Of a stretch of 64,000 nucleotides of DNA, positions 8,436 to 15,447 are shown in pieces (positions within the stretch are counted from its first letter, which is position 1; every line of letters begins with the position of its first letter). This stretch comes from Halorubrum lacusprofundi ATCC 49239 (GTDB lineage Archaea; Halobacteriota; Halobacteria; Halobacteriales; Haloferacaceae). Under the pieces are notes generated by a model. It worked only from the letters and a program-made list of their open reading frames with translations, was not told where the DNA came from and ran no database searches. The stretch spans positions 1 to 64,000 of the forward strand of contig NC_012029.1 of NCBI RefSeq assembly GCF_000022205.1. The letters are read 5' to 3'. Position numbers and translations under genes: made by a program.

Positions 8436-9371
8436 ATGCGCGTGCTCGTTACCGGCGCCACCGGATTCGTCGGGAGCCGACTCGTCCCGGCGCTCCTCGA
8501 CCGGGGTCACGAGGTGGTCGTGCTCGTCCGCGACGCCGACGACTACGCCCCGCCCGCGGGCGTTCACGTCGTTGAGGGCGACCTCCTTGAACCGAACTCC
8601 TTGCGATCTGCGTTCGATATCGATGGCGATCCCGTCGACGCCGCCTATTACCTCGTCCACTCGATGGACGGGGGTCCGGGCTACGAGGAGCGGGACCGGA
8701 ACTGCGCTCAGAACTTCATCGAGGCAGCGTCGACTGCGGGCGTCGACCGAGTCATCTACCTCGGCGGACTCGGCGAGGACCGCGAGGACCTCTCCGAACA
8801 CCTCAAGTCCCGCCGCGAAGTCGAACGGATCCTCGGGACGAGCGATCCGGCGCTCACGACGCTGCGGGCAGCGATCATCGTCGGCGCCGGCAGCGCGAGT
8901 TTCGAGGTGATTCACGGGCTCGCGAGTCGGCTCCCGGTGATGACCACGCCGAAGTGGGTCGACACCCTTTGTCAACCGATCGCGATCGACGACGTGGTCG
9001 GGTACCTCGTCGGCGCGCTCGAAGAACCGGCGACCGCGGACGACACCTTTGAGATCGGCGGTCCGAACGTGTTGACGTACGCGGAGATCCTCCGTCAGAC
9101 CCGCCGCCAACTCGGACACAAACTGTGGATAATTCGGGTGCCCGTGTTGAGCCCGGAGCTGTCGGCGAAGTGGCTCCGGCTGGTCACCGACGTGAACCCG
9201 TACCTCGCCCGATCGCTCGTCGAGGGGCTCCGAAACACCGTGATCGTCGAGGACGACCGGATCCGCGATCTCGTGCCGATCGACCAGACGCCGTTCGAGG
9301 TCGCTGTCGCGCGGGCGATCAATGAGGCGAATCGGTCAGAAGCGGCTCGGTCGGAGGCAACCCGGTCGTGA
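8436..9371 (+). CDS. NAD(P)-binding SDR-type epimerase/dehydratase (NmrA-like)
   Basis: The atypical short-chain dehydrogenase has a Rossmann fold with GATGFVG at residues 7-13 right after a short beta strand. The middle resembles NmrA/complex-I-type NAD(P)H-binding proteins (YYLVHSMDGG, YLGGLGED, and LRAAIIVGAGSASFEVI near 145). Substrate is unknown. The ATG at 8436 (MRVLVTG) is preferred because the fold must begin with this strand. The stop overlaps the next gene's GTG start by four bases, which indicates co-translation with that membrane protein. Confidence 0.87.
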   Translation: MRVLVTGATGFVGSRLVPALLDRGHEVVVLVRDADDYAPPAGVHVVEGDLLEPNSLRSAFDIDGDPVDAAYYLVHSMDGGPGYEERDRNCAQNFIEAASTAGVDRVIYLGGLGEDREDLSEHLKSRREVERILGTSDPALTTLRAAIIVGAGSASFEVIHGLASRLPVMTTPKWVDTLCQPIAIDDVVGYLVGALEEPATADDTFEIGGPNVLTYAEILRQTRRQLGHKLWIIRVPVLSPELSAKWLRLVTDVNPYLARSLVEGLRNTVIVEDDRIRDLVPIDQTPFEVAVARAINEANRSEAARSEATRS

Positions 9372-10036
9372 GCCGTAACTACGGCGAGATGTGGGTGTAC
9401 GAGAGCCTCGTCGGCGGTATTCCCGGACTTGACATCTCTCGAAGGCTCGCAGTCGCGATCCAGTTCGTCCTCTTCGAGGTCGGCGTGGTGGCTCTCGGCT
9501 GGTACTACGGGCTGTGGGATGCGGTCGTCGCCGGGACCGTTGCCGTCGCGGTGGCGGCCGTCGGTAGCGTCGAGATGCACCGGCTCGGTGCGATCAACCG
9601 CCGGCTTCCGACGCCGCCGGCGCACAAGCGGCTACTGTTCGGGTCGAGCATCGAGATCGTCCTCGGCGTGCTCGCGTTCATCGCTCTCGTCACGTACCTG
9701 ATCGCGTGGGACGGTGCCCTGCTTGATCGACTATTCGGTCCCGACCCGCCGATTCCGGTCGTTTACCTCTCGCTGTTGATACTCTGGGATCTCACCTACC
9801 GGATCGGTACCTCGTGGTGGAGTGCGGTCGTCGCGCTGTGGCGCGCGGTCCACGTTGACCTCTCTCCAGCGGCGACCTCGCGAGCCAGACGGCTCGACGC
9901 GGAGAACATTGCGTTCTCGGCGCTCCAACTGGTGCTCGTCCCCTTCCTGCTCTCAGAACCCGTCCTGCTCGGGGCGGTCGTCGGACACGTTCTCGCTGTC
10001 GCGATCGTCTGTTCCGCGGCGATCGTGCTCTCGTGA
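9368..10036 (+). CDS. Multi-pass membrane protein, haloarchaeal family of unknown function
   Basis: The 222-aa protein has about six hydrophobic helices (LAVAIQFVLFEVGVVALGW, VVAGTVAVAVAAVG, EIVLGVLAFIALVTYLIAW, VVYLSLLILWDLTY, AFSALQLVLVPFLL, AVVGHVLAVAIVCSAAIVL). A Trp-rich cytoplasmic loop carries YRIGTSWW. Translation starts at GTG 9368, overlapping the preceding reductase gene by four bases, so the two products may cooperate at the membrane. No catalytic motif is evident. Confidence 0.8.
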   Translation: MSRNYGEMWVYESLVGGIPGLDISRRLAVAIQFVLFEVGVVALGWYYGLWDAVVAGTVAVAVAAVGSVEMHRLGAINRRLPTPPAHKRLLFGSSIEIVLGVLAFIALVTYLIAWDGALLDRLFGPDPPIPVVYLSLLILWDLTYRIGTSWWSAVVALWRAVHVDLSPAATSRARRLDAENIAFSALQLVLVPFLLSEPVLLGAVVGHVLAVAIVCSAAIVLS

Positions 10037-10105
10037 CTCAGCAACGACTATCGCTCTGATCTACGAAGTCAGATATATCGGAGAAAGAGACCGCGAAACG
10101 ACGAC

Positions 10106-10279
10106 TCACTCGTCCTGAAGTTCTTGGAACTTGTCGAGGAGTGCCTCCGTGGAGTCGCCGGTATCGTACGTGAGCGATCCGGAGTACTCCGGCCGCTCGG
10201 CGTCGAAATCGGCGTCGACTTCGCTATTCTTCTTCTCGCGACGCTCGTACTCGGCCTCGTCATAGGCACCCATTGACAT
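10106..10279 (-). CDS. Small acidic protein (DUF5786-like)
   Basis: The 57-aa product (MSMGAYDEAEYERREKKN...) matches the small haloarchaeal family with a conserved MGAYDE start and an ALLDKFQEL helix near the C-terminus. It is charged, has no transmembrane segment and no cysteines. Function is unknown. The ATG at 10279 was chosen; a second in-frame ATG lies two codons later. Confidence 0.78.
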   Translation of the reverse strand: MSMGAYDEAEYERREKKNSEVDADFDAERPEYSGSLTYDTGDSTEALLDKFQELQDE

Positions 10280-10390
10280 GGTACACACTCACTTTGAAAC
10301 TGTCAGTAATATATGTATCGGTGAAATGTCTCATCTGCGAAATATTCGCCCCACCGGAACCAATTAATCCCGCCGTACGGTAGCACCGGC

Positions 10391-11437
10391 GTGGCACAAC
10401 CGATCCGATTCAGGCGCGCGCCCGGCGGCTGGAGCGACGACCGCGTGCGCGCGCAGCTCGAACGTCCCCTCGACGACAACCTCGGGGCGACCGCGAGCGA
10501 CCCGTGGTTCGCCCCGCCGCCCGGCTACGAAGCCCGGCGGTTCGACATGGCTGACGGCTCGTTCGCGCTGTTCTGCTGGACGGACGGCGACGACAACTCC
10601 CCGAACGGGGCCGACGGGGGACCGGTCGGGTACTGGGTCGGCAACACGGAGACGCCGAGCGAACTCTGGCGGACGGACAAGTACGGATTCGACGAGGTCC
10701 CCTACCCGGTCTCTCGGTGGGTCCAGCGAGAGCTGCTCGCTGGGCTCCATGACGACGAGCCGTGGTTTGCAGCGTATCCGCACGTCTCCTGGTTCTTCTT
10801 GCCGGTGTTCTGTTCGAAGGACGGTGCTGAGACGACGCGAGCATTCTTCCGCGACCACGCGGCCGGGTTCCCCGATGCGACCCGAGAAGAGGGGACGGGC
10901 TTTGTCGAGGAGACGCTCCGCCCGGGGACACTCGACGATTACCGCGAGACGATGGCGGGGAAGCTCGGGACCTCGACGTCGCTCGATCTGGTCCGGATGA
11001 GCGCCGCGATCGCGGAGTTCACCGCGGCCCGAATCTTGACCGAGGCCGGCTACGAGGTGACGCCCGAGATCGAGGTGACGACCGGCCACTCGCTCGATTT
11101 TCGGGCCACGGATCCGAACACCAGGACCGCCTCGCTGGTCGAGGTCACGCGCCCGCAACCCGTCTCTGGACGCTCTGCGAGCGACCCCGTCGCGGCGGTC
11201 CGCGACACCGCGGAGACGAAGACGAGCGGACAGCTGGAGGCACACGGTGGCGGCGTCACCCTCTTCGTTGACTGCACCTCCTTCCCAGCGGACGACTGGG
11301 CGGCCGTGCGCGAAGCGCGACCGGAGGTCCGTCATAGGCCGGCCGTTGTCCTGCGCGCGCGCCCGGACGGACACGTCGAAGGATATCGGAAGGGATCGGT
11401 GCCGATCGATCTGTCGGCCGCGATCGACTGGGTTTGA
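10391..11437 (+). CDS. Conserved haloarchaeal protein (DUF5784-like)
   Basis: The 348-aa soluble protein begins MAQPIRFRRAPGGWSDDRV from a GTG start, the conserved N-terminus of a haloarchaea-specific family. The C-terminal half contains AAIAEFTAARILTEAGYEV, then TGHSLDFRA and SLVEVTRPQP near residues 215-255. That arrangement resembles a restriction-endonuclease-like core (Asp, then a second acidic strand), but no full PD-(D/E)xK signature can be claimed. Function is unknown. Confidence 0.78.
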   Translation: MAQPIRFRRAPGGWSDDRVRAQLERPLDDNLGATASDPWFAPPPGYEARRFDMADGSFALFCWTDGDDNSPNGADGGPVGYWVGNTETPSELWRTDKYGFDEVPYPVSRWVQRELLAGLHDDEPWFAAYPHVSWFFLPVFCSKDGAETTRAFFRDHAAGFPDATREEGTGFVEETLRPGTLDDYRETMAGKLGTSTSLDLVRMSAAIAEFTAARILTEAGYEVTPEIEVTTGHSLDFRATDPNTRTASLVEVTRPQPVSGRSASDPVAAVRDTAETKTSGQLEAHGGGVTLFVDCTSFPADDWAAVREARPEVRHRPAVVLRARPDGHVEGYRKGSVPIDLSAAIDWV

Positions 11438-11559
11438 GTCTCCCACCCGAACCTGAGCCTATCGCCTGAATCTGCGCGTCACTGGCGCGCTCGGCTCGGA
11501 CGGACGCGTTGCTCCTGATGCAAACCCCTTAAAAACGGAACTCCGTTTTCGCCGCCCGC

Positions 11560-11844
11560 TCAGAACGAAACCGGTGACGGCCCGTCGTCGGCGTCGGTCG
11601 TCGGGTCGCGGTCCGAGTAGAACCGCCGACCGACTCCGCGGTGGCAGACGCCCGCGCGGAGCGTGGTAAACACGTCGTCCGCGTTGTCGAACGTCTGGTC
11701 CCCGAACCGCTCCAGCACGTCTCCGAGACGCTCGGAGCCGTCGGCGAGCTCTACGGTCGCGTTTCCGTGGGCCGCGATCAGTTCTTCCGAGGTCGTCGGA
11801 TATTGGTGCCGTTCGAGTCGGTCGTCGACGCCATTCAAGCGCAT
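11560..11844 (-). CDS. Small conserved protein (DUF5789-like)
   Basis: The 94-aa protein (MRLNGVDDRLERHQYPTTSEELI...) has the pattern of a haloarchaeal family with an N-terminal YPTTSEELIAAHGNATVEL block and a central GDVLERFGDQTFDNADDVF. It is acidic and soluble with a single Cys-His pair near the end (CHRGVGRRFY). Function is unknown. The ATG at 11844 is used. It is divergent from the PHP gene, and the intervening region holds AT-rich stretches at 11908-11930. Confidence 0.78.
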   Translation of the reverse strand: MRLNGVDDRLERHQYPTTSEELIAAHGNATVELADGSERLGDVLERFGDQTFDNADDVFTTLRAGVCHRGVGRRFYSDRDPTTDADDGPSPVSF

Positions 11845-11985
11845 CAACTACTGCGAGCCGCCGATAGTCCTTAATGATTGTCCATGTACAACCTTAGTCC
11901 GGAGAATCACATTATATTTCCTTATATTCCTCTGTCCCGCGCGATCGACCGTCGACGCTTAGTGCGGGGTCATCGAACGGCGGGC

Positions 11986-12795
11986 ATGGATACAGACCGG
12001 ATCGTCGCCGACCTCCACGCGCACACGACGGTCTCCGACGGCACGATGACGGCCGACGAGCTCGTCGACGTCGCCCGCGAGACCGGCCTCGATTGGGTCG
12101 CGATCACCGACCACGACCGCGTGCACCCGGACCTGAGCGCACCGGTCGTCGAGCGCGACGACCTTCGGGTCGTCCGCGGGATCGAACTCCGCGTCGACGC
12201 CGGCTTCGAGCGGCTCGACCTCCTCGGCTACGCGGTCGGACACACCGAGGCGCTCGACGCCGAGATCGAGCGGCTGCAGACCGACCGGGAGCAGCGAGGG
12301 GCCGCGATCGTCGACGCGGTCGAGGACCGGCTCGGCGTCGATCTCGGGGTCGAGCCTCGCTCCGGACTCGGGCGTCCGCACATCGCCCGCGCGATCGACG
12401 AGTCGTCGGCGCCGTACGACTACGCAGGCGCCTTCGACGAGCTAATCGGGAACGACGGTCCCTGCTACGTCGCGCGCGAGGTAACGAAACTGGAGCGCGG
12501 CGTCGAACTCCTCCGGGACGCCTGCGCGCTCGTCGGGCTCGCACATCCCTTCCGGTACGACGACGTGGGCGCCGCGCTCGACGTGGCCCGCGAACTGGAC
12601 GCAGTGGAGCGGTTCTACCCCTACGGGCGCGCGGTCGACGACGCACTGGTCGAGCGGGTCGCTGCCGAGAGCGATCTCCTGTTGACGGGCGGTACCGACG
12701 CGCACGAACGCACTCTCGGCGAGGCGGGACTGACGGCGGAGGCGTTCGCGCCAGTTCGGGAGCGGCTGCCGAACCCGATCGCCGAGTCGCCCTAA
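11986..12795 (+). CDS. PHP-domain metal-dependent phosphoesterase
   Basis: The 269-aa protein has the four PHP motifs: ADLHAHTTVSDG near the start, ITDHDRV, the Glu of GIELRV, and the C-terminal GLAHPF and GGTDAHE. These coordinate a trinuclear metal site in the family. Small stand-alone members hydrolyse phosphoesters such as nucleoside 3',5'-bisphosphates or RNA ends; the substrate here is unknown. The ATG at 11986 places the first His motif about ten residues in, as usual. AT-rich TATATTTCCTTATATT at about 11910 may carry promoter elements. Confidence 0.87.
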   Translation: MDTDRIVADLHAHTTVSDGTMTADELVDVARETGLDWVAITDHDRVHPDLSAPVVERDDLRVVRGIELRVDAGFERLDLLGYAVGHTEALDAEIERLQTDREQRGAAIVDAVEDRLGVDLGVEPRSGLGRPHIARAIDESSAPYDYAGAFDELIGNDGPCYVAREVTKLERGVELLRDACALVGLAHPFRYDDVGAALDVARELDAVERFYPYGRAVDDALVERVAAESDLLLTGGTDAHERTLGEAGLTAEAFAPVRERLPNPIAESP

Positions 12796-12864
12796 CGGCA
12801 TCGGGATTTCCGACTTTTCCGATTGACGAACAGGGTTAAGCCCGCCCCCGACAGAGTGTCGGGT

Positions 12865-13029
12865 ATGCGGTGTCACTACTGCGAACGGGAGGCCGCCTAC
12901 GAGGCCGAGCAGAGCGGTGTGGTCGTCGGCCTCTGCGAGGAGCACTTCAAGGCGCGCGTCGAAGAGCTCGCCGAGTCTGACGAGCTTGCCTCGCTCCGCG
13001 ACAAGATCGATATCGAATCGTCGGAGTAG
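12865..13029 (+). CDS. Small zinc-finger protein (DUF6757-like)
   Basis: The 54-aa product starts MRCHYCEREAAYE and contains CxxC followed by LCEEHF, a Cys/His set able to bind one zinc. The rest is an acidic helix. It resembles a widespread haloarchaeal micro-protein family of unknown function. The ATG at 12865 is chosen because the zinc-ligand pair must begin the protein. Confidence 0.8.
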   Translation: MRCHYCEREAAYEAEQSGVVVGLCEEHFKARVEELAESDELASLRDKIDIESSE

Positions 13030-13163
13030 CGATCGGTTGCGGCTTTTGCTGTCTGCGGCTTCTTGCCGTTCGTCGGTAGTCTTCTCTCTCGCGTCCGCGC
13101 TCGTCTGTCAGCTGATTCGCCGCGGACGAATCATAAAAGACGGCTCGAAGCCAACGCTCGGGT

Positions 13164-14144
13164 ATGCACCCAACGGACCGGCCGCGGCGGCTCCGTACCG
13201 ACGGCGCTCGCTCGCTCGTCAGCGAGACCTCGCTGTCGGCGTCGGACCTCGTCGCCCCCGTCTTCGTCGACGCGACGACCGACGAGCGCGTACCGATCGA
13301 GACGATGCCCGGCCACGAGCGCGTCCCCGTCGACGAGGCGGTCGCCCGAGTCGAGGAGGTCCGCGAGACCGGCGTCGAGGCCGTCATCGTCTTCGGCATC
13401 CCCGAGTCGAAGGACGCCGAGGGCACGCGCGCGTACGCGGAGGACGGGGTCGTCCAGCGCGCGATCCGGCGAATCACCGCCGAGACCGACGCCTACGTGA
13501 TCGGCGACGTCTGCCTCTGTGAGTACACCGACCACGGCCACTGCGGCGTGATCGAGGAGTCGGCGGAGACGGACCCGACGCTCACGGTGAAAAACGACGA
13601 GACGCTGGAGTTGCTCGCGGAGACCGCCGTCTCGCAGGCGGATGCGGGCGCTGACATGGTCGCGCCTTCGGCGATGACGGACGGACAGGTCCGCGCGATT
13701 CGCGAGGCGCTCGACGCCGCAGGCCACGCGGACGTAGGGCTGATGAGCTACGCGGTCAAGTACGAGTCCGCCTTTTACGGGCCCTTCCGCGACGCGGCCG
13801 ACGGTGCGCCCGCGTTCGGCGACCGTCGCCACTACCAAATGGACCCCGCGAACCGTCGCGAGGCGCTCCGCGAGGCTCGAATCGACGCCGAGGAGGGCGC
13901 GGACGTGCTGATGGTGAAACCCGGGCTGCCGTACCTCGATATCGTCGGCGACCTCCGGCGGGAGTTCGACCACCCGATCGCCGCGTACAACGTCTCCGGA
14001 GAGTACGCGATGCTGCACGCGGCCGCGGAGAAGGGGTGGCTCGACTTGGAAGCGACCGCTCACGAGTCGCTGCTGTCGCTCAAGCGCGCGGGCGCGGACC
14101 TGATCATCACGTACTTCGCCGAGGACCTAGCTGAGCGCTTATAA
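13164..14144 (+). CDS. hemB: Porphobilinogen synthase (delta-aminolevulinate dehydratase)
   Basis: HemB condenses two 5-aminolevulinate molecules to porphobilinogen in heme, siroheme and cobamide synthesis. The Schiff-base lysines are K199 ([12 protein letters not shown]) and K252 (LMVKPGLPY). Zinc cysteines C117, C119 and C127 lie in the segment [12 protein letters not shown]. Substrate loop [15 protein letters not shown] and NVSGEYAM are also present. The 326-aa length is normal. An AT-rich ATAAAAG lies about 30 bases upstream. The stop codon is embedded in the TTATAA box that begins the dispersed element at 14138. Confidence 0.96.
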   Translation: MHPTDRPRRLRTDGARSLVSETSLSASDLVAPVFVDATTDERVPIETMPGHERVPVDEAVARVEEVRETGVEAVIVFGIPESKDAEGTRAYAEDGVVQRAIRRITAETDAYVIGDVCLCEYTDHGHCGVIEESAETDPTLTVKNDETLELLAETAVSQADAGADMVAPSAMTDGQVRAIREALDAAGHADVGLMSYAVKYESAFYGPFRDAADGAPAFGDRRHYQMDPANRREALREARIDAEEGADVLMVKPGLPYLDIVGDLRREFDHPIAAYNVSGEYAMLHAAAEKGWLDLEATAHESLLSLKRAGADLIITYFAEDLAERL

Positions 14145-14469
14145 ACGGAAGCGGGTCAGACTGACACTCTTGCTAATTATTCATTTTGGCGCGCCCCGAT
14201 TCGGGGCTCTCTGAGCCGCGAACCGACGGTGCGAGGGAGTCGGTCGCCCGGAGCGAAGCGACGAGTGACCGACGAGGCTGGGGAGGTGAGAGGCGCGGTC
14301 GCGGGCGGGTTGGACTCAAAGGGGCAGTCGCGAGGGCGACGCTTGACGACGTAAGCACCGCAGGAACGAGTGGAACGAGTGACGAGGAGCGCAGCGAGTC
14401 ACGCGAGCCGTCGCGGCTGGGGCTTTGAAGATGTTTGTCGCAGTCGTTCTGCCAGCCGCTATTTATAAG
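14138..14469 (+). repeat. Dispersed structured intergenic element, copy A (longest)
   Basis: About 330 bases with no credible gene. It opens with CTTATAAAC, which contains the hemB stop, and closes with TTTATAAG at 14462. Blocks shared with the copies at 60560 and 63841 are GCGAGGGA, GAGGCTGGGGAGGTGAGAGG (14274) and GGACTCAAAGGGGCAGTCGCGA. The right block GGCTGGGGCTTTGAAG is shared with the copy at 14855. Two hairpins occur: GGCTC/GAGCC at 14205-14217 and GTCGGTC/GACCGAC at 14239-14273. Their stems differ in sequence from the other copies yet pair perfectly. It may be a structured RNA or a MITE-like mobile element. Confidence 0.75.
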
Positions 14470-14485
14470 CAAAATCTGAAGCCGT

Positions 14486-14728
14486 TCACACCACCTGCTC
14501 GCCGTCGTCGTCGTAGACCTCGATGGCGTCGACCGGGCAGACCCGCGCCGCGAACTTCGCGTCGAACTCCTCGCCGTCGGGCACCTCGACGACGAACACG
14601 TCCTCGTCCTCCTCTTCACTCCCCCGTAGGTCGGCTTTCCCGTCGTTCAGGTTCTTCTCGAAGGCGTCCCACTCGGCGACGCACTGGTACATTCCGACGC
14701 AGGTGTCACGATCGAACTTCACGCGCAT
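14486..14728 (-). CDS. Ferredoxin, probable single-cluster type
   Basis: The 80-aa acidic protein has CVGMYQC (C-x5-C) at residues 10-16 and CPVDAI near residue 64. That is three cysteines in a pattern usual for a single 3Fe-4S (or incomplete 4Fe-4S) cluster. It probably carries electrons in the cytosol; the partner is unknown. The ATG at 14728 gives MRVKFDRDTC. It sits alone between two copies of the dispersed element. Confidence 0.85.
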   Translation of the reverse strand: MRVKFDRDTCVGMYQCVAEWDAFEKNLNDGKADLRGSEEEDEDVFVVEVPDGEEFDAKFAARVCPVDAIEVYDDDGEQVV

Positions 14729-14854
14729 GCCTCTCGGTTCGACGAGGCGGTACAAAGCGCTGGCGACGAGGTGTGCCGGAATCCGATCGAATCGCGTGAC
14801 TGATCGGTCGCGGGCCGAAACGGTTATCGGCACGTTATCGTTCCAAACTCGGCC

Positions 14855-15028
14855 ATCCTCAAAGCCCCAGCCTCGGTTATACGCAATCGGATCCTGCGTG
14901 GTGAACGCCTCCAAAGCCCCACCCTCACGGCTCACGGCTCGCGGCTTCGCCGCTCGCGTTCGCCGCGTCCCTCGCGCGTGCTGCTCGCGGGCCGATGGCC
15001 TGCTCGCAGGCACGCGCCAACCGCAATC
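14855..15028 (-). repeat. Dispersed structured intergenic element, copy B (rearranged)
   Basis: Read on the minus strand it opens with GGTTGGCGCGTGCCTGCGAGC and CGCGAGGGA, as in the copies at 60560 and 63841. It then jumps to the right-end block GGGGCTTTGGAGGCGTT, found in copy A. That right-end block occurs twice here (14908 and 14857), so the copy looks internally deleted and partly duplicated. Hairpins GGCC/GGCC (14990-15000) and GCGGC/GCCGC (14941-14953) hold the two stem positions. The ends are not exact. The whole 14729-15108 gap holds no credible gene. Confidence 0.65.
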
Positions 15029-15108
15029 GTCGAGATCGAACCCCGTCGCTGAGCGCTGCGCCCGCCGCGACCGTCCTTTTTAAGCGTCGCAGGCACGGAT
15101 CGCCGCGT

Positions 15109-15363
15109 ATGACTACGGTCTGGCTCGTCGATCGGCAGTTCGACTCGAAGGGGCTCGTGCGGCTCACCTACGCCACGGAGGACGGCGAGCGGATGCACAC
15201 GAAGGAACTGGCCGAACAGCGACTCGTCACGGGCGACGGGGTCACCGCCGGCCGCGAGGTCGAGGAGAATGCGCTCGGCGAGAGCCCGGCCGACGAGATC
15301 GAGCGCTTCGCAACGGAGGCGTCGAAGATGGCCGCCGAACACGACCTCGACGATCGGGTCTGA
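15109..15363 (+). CDS. Small conserved haloarchaeal protein of unknown function
   Basis: The 84-aa protein (MTTVWLVDRQFDSKGLVRL...) has a short beta-rich N-terminal half with YATEDGERMHTKELAEQRL and a helical, acidic C-terminal half. No cysteines or membrane segments are present. I do not recognise a functional family. CTTTTTAAG about 30 bases upstream fits an archaeal TATA box and supports the ATG at 15109. It is followed after 84 bases by valS on the same strand. Confidence 0.72.
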   Translation: MTTVWLVDRQFDSKGLVRLTYATEDGERMHTKELAEQRLVTGDGVTAGREVEENALGESPADEIERFATEASKMAAEHDLDDRV

Positions 15364-15447
15364 CGGTACCCGACCGTAGCTGATCGCGCAATCCTGCCCC
15401 ACACAACCGAGGCCGTTAAGGGGGAACCGGCGGAACGTGAGTGTGAA

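Noticed and set aside
14186-14428. An 80-codon frame within the dispersed element
   Set aside because: It is Ser/Arg/Gly-rich, not shared in frame with the other copies, and the element diverges in a hairpin-preserving, not codon-preserving, way.
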